From positions 1-32,684 of the forward strand of contig JAEWQH010000044.1 of assembly GCA_023399275.1 (NCBI GenBank): a stretch of DNA of 32,684 bases. Direction: 5' to 3'. A model generated the notes under the pieces. The model ran no database searches. It saw nothing but the letters and a program-made list of their open reading frames with translations, and was not told where the DNA came from. The stretch is from Bacillota bacterium. Its GTDB lineage: Bacteria; Bacillota; Clostridia; Christensenellales; CAG-138. Below are positions 24,957 through 32,684 of the stretch, piece by piece; positions within the stretch are counted from its first letter, which is position 1; each line of letters opens with the position of its first letter. Both the position numbers and the translations under genes were made by a program.

Positions 24957-25795
24957 CGCGGGCGCTGGTCAACCGCATCATCGACAGCAGCGTGGTGGAC
25001 GGGCCGGGCAACCGAACGGCGATCTTCCTGCAGGGTTGCAACTTCGCCTGCGCATACTGCCACAACCCCGAGACGATCCGCGTCTGCAACGATTGCGGGG
25101 ATTGCATTCGCGTCTGCCCGGCGCACGCGCTTGTGCATGAGGCGGGACGCGTCGTTTGGAATGAATCCGCCTGCGTTGGCTGCGACGCCTGCCTGCGGCG
25201 CTGTGCGCACGGCAGTTCGCCGAAGGCGCGGTGGTTCTCGGCAGAGGAGGCGGGGGCGCGCGTTCAAAAAAATCTGCCATTCATACGAGGCGTTACGCTC
25301 TCCGGTGGCGAATGCACGCTGCAGATCGCCTTTGTGCGCGAGCTGTTCGCGATGACGGCGGGACTCGGGCTGACGAACTGGATCGATTCGAACGGGAGCT
25401 ATCTGTTTGAAGAAGATGCGGCGCTGATGGCCGTTTGCGACGGCGTCGCGCTGGATGTAAAGGCGTATGACCCGGTGGTGCACCGGCGCGTCACAGGCCG
25501 CGGGAATGAGGCGGTTCTGCGAAATCTGGACTATCTGGCCGCGGCCGGCAAGCTCGCGGAGGTTCGAACGGTTGTGACGGGCGGTGATTCAGGCAGCATG
25601 GAGACCGTTCGCGGCGTCAGCCAAAGGCTTGCGCGGCTCGGCCGGGCGGACGTGCCCTACCGGCTGATTCGATATCGCCCCTTTGGCGTGCGAGAACCCT
25701 TTCGTTCGCAACTGAGGCCGCCGAATGCGCGCGAGATGGATGTGCTGCAACGCCTGGCGCAGGATGTCGGGCTGCGATGCGTCAGCCTGGTTTGA
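24953..25795 (+). CDS. yjjW: YjjW-family glycyl-radical-enzyme activase (radical SAM)
   Basis: The 280-residue protein has the radical-SAM cluster motif CX3CX2C (Cys29, Cys33, Cys36) and, after it, two ferredoxin-like four-cysteine sets (Cys45, 48, 51, 55 and Cys74, 77, 80, 84), the insert typical of many glycyl-radical activases. TLSGGECTLQ is the SAM-binding GGE region, here with Cys instead of the usual Pro. It would abstract a hydrogen from Gly466 of the neighbouring YjjI using SAM and reduced ferredoxin or flavodoxin. The ATGA overlap with yjjI implies coupled translation. No terminator separates it from psuG. Confidence 0.93.
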   Translation: MTRALVNRIIDSSVVDGPGNRTAIFLQGCNFACAYCHNPETIRVCNDCGDCIRVCPAHALVHEAGRVVWNESACVGCDACLRRCAHGSSPKARWFSAEEAGARVQKNLPFIRGVTLSGGECTLQIAFVRELFAMTAGLGLTNWIDSNGSYLFEEDAALMAVCDGVALDVKAYDPVVHRRVTGRGNEAVLRNLDYLAAAGKLAEVRTVVTGGDSGSMETVRGVSQRLARLGRADVPYRLIRYRPFGVREPFRSQLRPPNAREMDVLQRLAQDVGLRCVSLV

Positions 25796-25812
25796 GCACT
25801 GGTATATTTGTA

Positions 25813-25841
25813 TTGACAACATAATGAATTGATGATAAACT
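25813..25841 (+). promoter_or_regulatory. Sigma-A-type promoter before psuG
   Basis: Consensus TTGACA (25813-25818), 17 bases, TAAACT (25836-25841), in the AT-rich gap between yjjW and psuG. It allows psuG and downstream genes to be expressed apart from yjjIW, although readthrough is also possible. Confidence 0.8.
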
Positions 25842-25863
25842 TGCGCAAAAGAGGAGAGTATCC

Positions 25864-26793
<930 letters not shown>

Positions 26794-26832
26794 CATAAAC
26801 CCGGCTTCACGGGCGGAAAAGGAGGCGGCGGT

Positions 26833-27654
26833 ATGCGGCGCGAACCGGATCGGGATCAACTGGCGTCGGAGTATGCGGACTTCATGGAACGGCTGGAGAC
26901 GGGCGCCGTCGCGGCGGAAAAGCTGCGCGACCTCTCCCTGATCGACTTGCCGGGCGGACTGACGGTCGTGATCGCCTGCGACAGCAACGCATCCAACGGC
27001 GAGAAGGCGAACGATACCCATCAAAACACCGTGGAGGAGGTTTCCGTCAGCGCGCTGAAGGTGCCGCTGATGGAGGTGCTTGCCGCCGGCGCCAGGCCGA
27101 TGGTCGTTGTGAACAACCTCTGCGTCGAGATGAATCCCTATGGGGCACGGCTGATCGAAGGGATGCGAAGCGAGCTCCGGCGCAGCAACCTGGCGCATGT
27201 GCAGCTGACCGGCAGCACCGAGGATAACATGCGGACCACCCAGACCGGGATCGGCGTAACGGTGATCGGCCTTGCGTCGCGGGAGCGCCTGCGCATCGGG
27301 AAGGCGTGCGGCGGGGACGCGGTCGTCTGCGTCGGCATTCCGCAAAGCGGCATCCATACGCCATACAGCGAGTTTGCGCCGGACGTTGCGAAGATCGGCA
27401 CGGTGGAGCAGCTCGCGCGGCTGCCATATGTGCATGAGATATTGCCGATCGGCTCGAAGGGCGCCCGCTATGAGGCGGGGGAGCTGGCGCGAGTCGCCGG
27501 GCTTTTCTTCGAGCGGCGGTCGGATTGTCCCGTCGATCTGGAGACGTCCGCCGGGGCGTCCACCGCGGTGCTGGTCTGCGTTTTACCGCGGGACGAAGAG
27601 CGGCTGCGCGAAGAAATACAAGTGCCGTGCAACAGAATCGGCATGATGAAATAA
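26833..27654 (+). CDS. AIR-synthase/PurM-fold protein, candidate nucleoside kinase
   Basis: The 273-residue protein has the two-domain pattern of the PurM/ThiL/SelD/HypE superfamily: an N-terminal half with VVIACDSN (Asp50), THQNTVEEVSVSALKVPLMEVLAAGARP at 62-89, corresponding to the dimer-interface and ATP-binding helix of the family, LTGSTEDNM at 126-133 and GIGVTVIG; and a C-terminal half with GDAVVCVGIP, SAGAS and a final CNRIGMM. ThiL (a phosphotransferase) and, as I recall, the alpha-ribazole kinase CblS belong to this superfamily, so a nucleoside kinase role is plausible. Its place directly after psuG suggests it makes the PsuG substrate (inference). AAAGGAGG lies upstream. Substrate not known. 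Confidence 0.75.
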   Translation: MRREPDRDQLASEYADFMERLETGAVAAEKLRDLSLIDLPGGLTVVIACDSNASNGEKANDTHQNTVEEVSVSALKVPLMEVLAAGARPMVVVNNLCVEMNPYGARLIEGMRSELRRSNLAHVQLTGSTEDNMRTTQTGIGVTVIGLASRERLRIGKACGGDAVVCVGIPQSGIHTPYSEFAPDVAKIGTVEQLARLPYVHEILPIGSKGARYEAGELARVAGLFFERRSDCPVDLETSAGASTAVLVCVLPRDEERLREEIQVPCNRIGMMK

Positions 27655-27669
27655 GGCAGGGAACAGGAA

Positions 27670-28623
27670 ATGAAAGTATCGGATATCGAATTCTCTTCAG
27701 CGGATCACGTCATCAGCGAAGTGCGAAACATGAACGTAAAGGGCGGCAGTCCCTTCGGACGTGCGGCGGCGTGGGCATATAAGCTTGCATGCGAGCAGGA
27801 ACCGCTGCCATCCGGGGAGGCGCTGCAGGCGCGCATCGAGCAGATCGGCAGCGCGCTGGCGGCGCTCAAGCCCACGATGGCGACGATCCACAACACCGGC
27901 ATGCTCGTGCAGAAGCTGCTCCGTGCGCAGCAAGACGCGCCGCTGCAGCGCAAGAAGGACGAGATCTGCGCGCTGAGCGAGCGCGTGATCGAGCAGTCGC
28001 TGCGCGCCGTGGAGACGCTGGGTGAATACGGCGCGGCGCTGATCGACGACGGCGCGGTGGTGATGATGCACAGCTACTCCAGCACGCTCATGAGCGTGTT
28101 TGAAAAAGCGGCGGCGGCCGGGAAGAAATTCCGCGTGATCTCCACGGAGTCCAGGCCGCTGCGTGAATCCCGCCTGGCTGTGCGCATCCTGCAGAGTTGC
28201 CATGTGCCGGTCACTTACATCACCGACGCGGAGATCTGGGAGTTTTTGCCGGAAGCGACGCTCGTGATCATGGGCGCGGACAGCATCGCCTGGGACGGCA
28301 GCGTCTCCAACAAGATGGGGACGGCCATGATCGCGCAGCTGGCGCAGGTCTGCAAGAAGCCGGTCTATATCGCCAGCGAGCTATTCAAGCTGGACACGCG
28401 CACCCGCTTTGGCTACAACATCGTTCTGGAGCGGCGCACCAGCGACGAAATCCTCTCCCCGGGAGATCTGCAGTCGACCAACGGCGTGGACGTCGTCAAC
28501 CAGTTTTTCGATCTGACGCCTGCCAATCAGATCCGCGGGCTGATCACGGAGTTTGGCGTCATCTCGCCGGCGATGGTATCGCTGTATTGGGAGCGCTTGG
28601 AACAGGAGCTCCTGAACGCGTAA
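27670..28623 (+). CDS. eIF2B-alpha-like / sugar-phosphate isomerase family protein
   Basis: The 317 residues match the eIF2B alpha/beta/delta superfamily, which includes methylthioribose-1-phosphate isomerase and archaeal ribose-1,5-bisphosphate isomerase. Seen: ALKPTMATIHN at 66-75, MMHSYSSTL at 132-140, STESRPLRESR, MGADSIAWDG with Asp204, and SNKMGTAMIA. The active enzymes have a catalytic Cys after the His (HCNxG or HCHS); here that position is Ser135 within HSYS, the form seen in eIF2B subunits. Isomerase activity is therefore uncertain; it may bind a sugar phosphate or nucleotide as a sensor. It lies 15 bases after the PurM-fold gene. Confidence 0.85.
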   Translation: MKVSDIEFSSADHVISEVRNMNVKGGSPFGRAAAWAYKLACEQEPLPSGEALQARIEQIGSALAALKPTMATIHNTGMLVQKLLRAQQDAPLQRKKDEICALSERVIEQSLRAVETLGEYGAALIDDGAVVMMHSYSSTLMSVFEKAAAAGKKFRVISTESRPLRESRLAVRILQSCHVPVTYITDAEIWEFLPEATLVIMGADSIAWDGSVSNKMGTAMIAQLAQVCKKPVYIASELFKLDTRTRFGYNIVLERRTSDEILSPGDLQSTNGVDVVNQFFDLTPANQIRGLITEFGVISPAMVSLYWERLEQELLNA

Positions 28624-28683
28624 ATCCGATTCATACGAATGCCGATCTTACGGAATAATCTACCGAACGGAGGCGTACGGCTT

Positions 28684-30216
28684 ATGGTTCCAATCGTTGA
28701 AATGAAAGGAATCCGAAAAGAATTTTCGACAGTACTGGCCAACAACAACATCGACTTTGCGCTCTACAGCGGAGAGACGCACGCGCTGGTCGGAGAAAAC
28801 GGAGCCGGCAAGACAACCCTGATGCGGATTCTCTACGGGCTGTATCAGCCGGACGCGGGGGAGATATGCATCGACGGAGAGCCGCGCGCCTATAACACCG
28901 CCGGCGCGATGAAGTACGGCATCGGCATGGTGCACCAGAACTTCATGCAGATCGAGTCCATGTCCGTTCTGGAGAACATCGTCATGGCCAAGGCGCCGGG
29001 GCGGTTTGGATTCATCGACTACAAGAAGGCCGAGACGAAGATCCGCGCGCTGATGCGCCGCTTCAACATGGGGCACGCGCCGGATCTGCCCATCAGCAGC
29101 TTCTGCGTCGGAGAGCGGCAGAAGATAGAGATCATCAAGGCCCTGTATCTCGGCGCGCGCGTGCTGATACTGGACGAACCCACCGCGGTGCTGACGCCGC
29201 AGGAGACAAACGAGCTATTTCACATCATCGACGAACTCAAGGCAAACGGAACCAGCATCATCTTCATATCGCATAAGCTGCGCGAGGTCATAGAGGTGGG
29301 CGACCGGATCACCGTCATGCGCAAGGGCGAAGTCGCGGCAGCGTTCCGCCGCGGTGAGGCGGACGAGACCGACATCGCGCGGGCGATGATCGGCAAGCAG
29401 GATGTGCAGCTTGTGCAAAACAGACGCGCGTCGGCCATTGCGCAGAACATCTGCAGCATCCGAAACCTCTGGTATATCGACGGACGCGGCGTGGCGCGGC
29501 TGCGCGATTTCTCCATGGATGTGCGCGCGGGCGAAATCCTGGGCATCGGCGGCGTTGAGGGAAACGGGCAGACGGAGCTGGTCAACCTCATCGTAGGGCT
29601 GTATCGTGCATCCGGCGGGCAAATCGAACTCAACGGCGCCGACATCACGCATGCGAGTGTAGCAAAACGGATGGAGGCGGGGCTCGGCTATATCTCGGAG
29701 GACCGCATGACGACGGGGCTTGCGCTGCAGGCAACGCTGGACGAGAACCTGCTCTGCGGACTGGAGGCGCGGCAGCCCTACAGCAGCCTTGGCGTGATCA
29801 AGCGCAAAGCGGTAGGCGAGATGACCGAGCGCCTGACGGAGGAATTCGACATCCGCGGCGTCGGGGAGAGGCATATGATCAACGGCATGTCCGGCGGCAA
29901 CCTGCAGAAGATCGTGCTTGCGCGCGCGATCAGCCGCCGGCCAAAGCTGCTGCTCGCCGCGCAGCCGACGCGCGGGCTGGATATCGGCGCGATCAACTTT
30001 GTGCGCAACTGCCTGCTGCGGCAAAAGCAGCAGGGCACGGCGGTGATCCTGGTTTCTGCGGATCTGGAGGAGCTGATGAGCCTGAGCGACCGGATGCTGA
30101 TCATGTTCGAGGGACGCTGCACCGGCGAGGTGACGAACGTCTCCGGCACGTCGGAGGAGGAGATCGGCCTGATGATGGGCGGCATCACCGGCTCTGCCGC
30201 GGCCGTGGAGGGATGA
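28684..30216 (+). CDS. nupO: Nucleoside ABC transporter ATPase, two-domain
   Basis: The 510-residue protein has two ABC domains in the NupO/YufO and sugar-type (RbsA/MglA) arrangement. First domain: Walker A GENGAGKTT (37-45), a degenerate signature SSFCVGERQKIEI, Walker B VLILDEPTAVLTP. Second domain: Walker A GVEGNGQTE without lysine, as is usual for this family, signature MSGGNLQKI and LLAAQPTRGLDIGA. The start ATG at 28684 follows CGGAGG; an earlier in-frame ATG at 28639 lacks a site. It pairs with the two permeases and BMP lipoprotein that follow. The family includes importers of nucleosides; the symbol is by similarity and the exact cargo is unproven. Confidence 0.9.
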   Translation: MVPIVEMKGIRKEFSTVLANNNIDFALYSGETHALVGENGAGKTTLMRILYGLYQPDAGEICIDGEPRAYNTAGAMKYGIGMVHQNFMQIESMSVLENIVMAKAPGRFGFIDYKKAETKIRALMRRFNMGHAPDLPISSFCVGERQKIEIIKALYLGARVLILDEPTAVLTPQETNELFHIIDELKANGTSIIFISHKLREVIEVGDRITVMRKGEVAAAFRRGEADETDIARAMIGKQDVQLVQNRRASAIAQNICSIRNLWYIDGRGVARLRDFSMDVRAGEILGIGGVEGNGQTELVNLIVGLYRASGGQIELNGADITHASVAKRMEAGLGYISEDRMTTGLALQATLDENLLCGLEARQPYSSLGVIKRKAVGEMTERLTEEFDIRGVGERHMINGMSGGNLQKIVLARAISRRPKLLLAAQPTRGLDIGAINFVRNCLLRQKQQGTAVILVSADLEELMSLSDRMLIMFEGRCTGEVTNVSGTSEEEIGLMMGGITGSAAAVEG

Positions 30217-30220
30217 ACGG

Positions 30221-31261
30221 ATGAAACACGAGAAGAAGCGGACAAGCGCTGCACGCAGGAAGGTTTACAGCCTGATCAACCCGGTCATCGCCGTGGCGAT
30301 CGCGTTTATCGTGTCCGGATTGGTCGTAACCATATCCGGCGGAAACCCGCTGGAGGCTTATGCCGCGCTGGCAAAGGGCGCGTTTGGCAGCCTGAACAGC
30401 ATCAAGACCACCGTACGCTATATGCTGCCGATCCTGCTGCTGGCCATGTCGTTTGCGTTCTGCAACCGGTGCGGTTACTTCAACATCGGCCAGGAAGGGC
30501 AGATGTACGCCGCGGTTCTGACCATCTGCTGGCTGCAGCTGGTCTGCGCAGGCCTGCCGCAGTGGCTGACCGCGATTTTGATGATCCTCGGTGCAAGCGT
30601 TGCGGCCGGGGTGATGTCCCTGATTCCCGCGCTGCTCAAGTTCATCCTCGGTATCAACGAGGTCGTGGTGGCGATTCTGCTCAACTACATCATACTGCAG
30701 CTTTCGGAGTACCTGCTGCTCTACACGCCGATCGCCTCGAGCGGAACCTCGATCCCGATGTCGCTGAACATCGAGCCGACGCTTTCGAAGCCGCTGATGG
30801 TGGTGGCGGTCGTCTGCATCGTGATCGCCTATATGCTCATCATGCGCAACACCGTTCCGGGTTTTCGCGTGCGCATGGTCGGCTATAACCCGACGTTTGC
30901 AAAGGCGAACGGCATCCAGACCATCCGCGTGGTGCTGGTCGTTTCGCTGCTCGGCGGGGCGCTGGCAGGGCTTGCTGCGGCCGGCGAGACGATGGGGATC
31001 TATCACAAGATGTATCGTGCATACGCCGACGGCATGGGCTTTTCGGGTATGACCGCCGCGCTGATCGGGAAACAGAACCCGCTCGGCATGGTGCTCGGCT
31101 CGCTGCTGCTGGGCGCACTGCAGAGCGGTGCGGTCAACCTCTCGGTCATGACGGATGTCCCGGCGGAAATGGTGCTGGTCGTCAAGGGCTTTGTTATGCT
31201 GTTTGCAACGATCAACCTGCTGCAGTTCCTGCTTGTTCGAAATCGGCATCATGAGGTGTAA
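30221..31261 (+). CDS. nupP: Nucleoside ABC transporter permease 1
   Basis: A membrane protein of 346 residues in the BPD_transp_2 (RbsC-like) family, NupP/YufP branch. Seen: an N-terminal hydrophilic stretch with KHEKKR, then about eight to ten membrane helices, FAFCNRCGYFNIGQEGQM with the FNIGxEGQ motif of this branch, GINEVVVAILLNYI, and YNPTFAKANGI, a cytoplasmic loop likely to contact the ATPase. The start is 5 bases after the nupO stop. It would form a heterodimer with the next permease. Confidence 0.9.
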   Translation: MKHEKKRTSAARRKVYSLINPVIAVAIAFIVSGLVVTISGGNPLEAYAALAKGAFGSLNSIKTTVRYMLPILLLAMSFAFCNRCGYFNIGQEGQMYAAVLTICWLQLVCAGLPQWLTAILMILGASVAAGVMSLIPALLKFILGINEVVVAILLNYIILQLSEYLLLYTPIASSGTSIPMSLNIEPTLSKPLMVVAVVCIVIAYMLIMRNTVPGFRVRMVGYNPTFAKANGIQTIRVVLVVSLLGGALAGLAAAGETMGIYHKMYRAYADGMGFSGMTAALIGKQNPLGMVLGSLLLGALQSGAVNLSVMTDVPAEMVLVVKGFVMLFATINLLQFLLVRNRHHEV

Positions 31262-31264
31262 AAG

Positions 31265-32200
31265 ATGGATGTTGTCAATGTTTTGAGCCTTGCCATCCGG
31301 CTCACGGCTCCGGTTCTGCTCATTGCGCTCGGCGGGCTGTTTGTGATGAAGGTCGGCGTGTTCAATCTGGCGCTGGACGGGTTTGCGCTGATCGGCTGCT
31401 TCGCGGCGGTCGTAGGCGCGTACTATACCCAAAACGTGTATCTGGGCATTCTGATCGCGGCGGCGGCCAGCATCGCGCTCAACCTGATCTATTCGCTGTT
31501 TGTCTTTGAGCTGAAGGTGGACGCGGTGATCTGCGCGATCGCGTTCATCACCATAGCAAACGGGCTGACGCGGTATCTGCTGGTCCCCATCTTCGACGCG
31601 AGCGGGCGCTATATTCTGGACAATACGCTCTCGCTCAGCACGATACACATCGGGCTGCTTGAGCACATCCCGTATCTAGGGCGCATACTCAACGACAAAT
31701 CGATCCTTGTGTACTTTGGGCTGATCGCTCCGTTTCTGATCTACATCCTGCTGTATAAAACGCGGATCGGGCTGGACATCCGCTCCGTCGGCAGCAACGA
31801 GGCGGTGGCGCAGGCCGCGGGTATACGCGTAAAAGGCGTGCGCTACTTCGCCTCCGCGCTCAACGGGCTGTTTTGCGGGTTGGCGGGCGCGCAGCTCGCG
31901 CTTTCGCTGAATATGTTCAACGTCGGCATGACGGACGGACGCGGCTATACGGCGCTGGCCGTGCTGATCATGACCGACTGCCATCCGATCTGGACGTTGC
32001 TTGCATGCCTGATGTTCGGGCTTTCGGATGCGCTGGTGCTGGAGTTCTCCGGGGCGGGGTTCAACGCGCAGCTGCTCAAGATGCTGCCTTATGTGCTGGC
32101 GCTGGTCGTGGCGATCGTGCCGTTGATCATCCGCAAGGTCTCGATGCAGGTCAACCGCGCCCGCTCGGAGAGCAAGATCATGATGCAAACCGGTAAATAA
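31265..32200 (+). CDS. nupQ: Nucleoside ABC transporter permease 2
   Basis: The 311-residue integral membrane protein is the second permease (NupQ/YufQ branch). Seen: GGLFVMKVGVFNLALDG, the counterpart of the FNIG-EG motif; KVDAVICAIAFITIANGLTRYL; and VGSNEAVAQAAGIRVKGVRY, the cytoplasmic loop. It starts 4 bases after nupP. The C-terminal tail is basic, in line with a cytoplasmic end. Confidence 0.9.
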   Translation: MDVVNVLSLAIRLTAPVLLIALGGLFVMKVGVFNLALDGFALIGCFAAVVGAYYTQNVYLGILIAAAASIALNLIYSLFVFELKVDAVICAIAFITIANGLTRYLLVPIFDASGRYILDNTLSLSTIHIGLLEHIPYLGRILNDKSILVYFGLIAPFLIYILLYKTRIGLDIRSVGSNEAVAQAAGIRVKGVRYFASALNGLFCGLAGAQLALSLNMFNVGMTDGRGYTALAVLIMTDCHPIWTLLACLMFGLSDALVLEFSGAGFNAQLLKMLPYVLALVVAIVPLIIRKVSMQVNRARSESKIMMQTGK

Positions 32201-32231
32201 CGGTTGCGATAATAAAAAGGAGGGAAACATC

Positions 32232-32684
32232 GTGAACATCATCAAGAAAATCCTGTGTATGGTTCTCATTCTCGGCCTGGCCGCAGGCGCTTTGGCCGCC
32301 TGCCAGCCCGCCGCCGGAACAACGGGGGAAAGCCCGTCGGCTGCAGAGCAGGCGAGCGCTTCCGACGAGAGCGTGAAGGTCGGTGTTGTGACGGACATGG
32401 GCATCGACGAGGCAGAGTGGCTGCAAAACCTGGTTGCCGGGCTGGACGCCTACATGGCGGAGCACAGCGACCTCGACATCAAAGTGGTGGAAGCGACCGA
32501 TGTCAGCGAATTTGAACCGAAGGTTCGCACGCTGGCGGAGGCAGGTTATCAGATCATCATCACGATGTTCAGCGACATGGCGGATGCGACCATCGCGGTG
32601 GCCAACGATTACCCGGACATCCTCTTTGGCAGTCTGGACGGGACGATTGCCAACCTGGATCAGTACAAGAACATCGAGGAGTTT
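32232..32684 (+). CDS. BMP-family substrate-binding lipoprotein, 3' end cut by window
   Basis: The frame starts at GTG 32232, nine bases after an AAGGAGGG site, and stays open for 151 codons to the window end; the full protein should be about 350-400 residues. It has a lipoprotein signal (MNIIKKILCM, hydrophobic core, ALAAC) and a Ser/Ala/Glu linker. The Bmp/PnrA domain begins at VKVGVVTDMGIDEAEW, where many family members have a DKSFN-like motif after VTDxGG, here IDEAEW. It would bind the nucleoside for the NupOPQ transporter. It stands after the permeases, whereas in many loci the BMP gene comes first. Confidence 0.9.
   Translation, partial: MNIIKKILCMVLILGLAAGALAACQPAAGTTGESPSAAEQASASDESVKVGVVTDMGIDEAEWLQNLVAGLDAYMAEHSDLDIKVVEATDVSEFEPKVRTLAEAGYQIIITMFSDMADATIAVANDYPDILFGSLDGTIANLDQYKNIEEF

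Noticed and set aside
30185..31666. A 493-codon open frame antisense to the two permease genes
   Set aside because: Highly charged mirror of membrane-protein codons; no motif and no suitable start site.

Overview
The window is a GC-rich stretch packed with genes. It most likely comes from an anaerobic member of the Firmicutes, class Clostridia; this is an inference. The supporting signs are AGGAGG-type ribosome binding sites before nearly every gene that does not overlap its upstream neighbour, several GTG or TTG starts, sigma-A-like promoters, a strictly anaerobic enzyme set (AdhE, a Hcp with the CX2CX8CX5C cluster motif, a glycyl-radical enzyme with its activase), a cobalamin riboswitch and a Nup/BMP-type nucleoside ABC transporter. 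I saw no tRNA, rRNA, CRISPR array, phage gene or intact insertion sequence.

Bases 1-6175 (+) are a tight shikimate and phenylalanine operon: aroB (5' end cut off), aroA, aroC, a chorismate mutase/prephenate dehydratase, an AroE-AroK fusion and aroQ. The first five genes overlap or nearly touch. DAHP synthase is not in the window. A two-way terminator at 6191-6226 separates this operon from a convergent block on the minus strand: a UMF1/Atg22-type MFS transporter, a FlK-like hotdog thioesterase paired with an APH-fold kinase, adhE, and a LysR regulator with a TTG start.

Bases 13445-16693 (+) are a vitamin B12 uptake unit: promoter, cobalamin riboswitch, terminator and btuF-btuC-btuD. It is followed by a histidine phosphatase, a leucine-rich-repeat lipoprotein and hcp. 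A PPC/DUF296 gene (-), a CoA-disulfide-reductase-like flavoenzyme (+) and a Crp/Fnr-family regulator (-) follow. The regulator is transcribed divergently from yjjI, and their two -35 boxes lie 6 bases apart.

Bases 23430-32684 (+) are the most interesting part. They hold YjjI (glycyl-radical enzyme of unknown function), YjjW (its radical-SAM activase), PsuG (pseudouridine-5'-phosphate glycosidase), an AIR-synthase/PurM-fold protein, an eIF2B-alpha-like sugar-phosphate isomerase homologue that lacks the usual catalytic cysteine, and a Nup-type ABC transporter (ATPase, two permeases, and a BMP lipoprotein cut by the window end). I read this as a nucleoside, probably pseudouridine, uptake and breakdown locus. 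No PfkB-type pseudouridine kinase is present, so the PurM-fold protein is a candidate replacement kinase. In E. coli, yjjW-yjjI sit next to the deo nucleoside-catabolism genes, so YjjI is linked to nucleoside genes in two distant contexts. The function of YjjI here remains inference.
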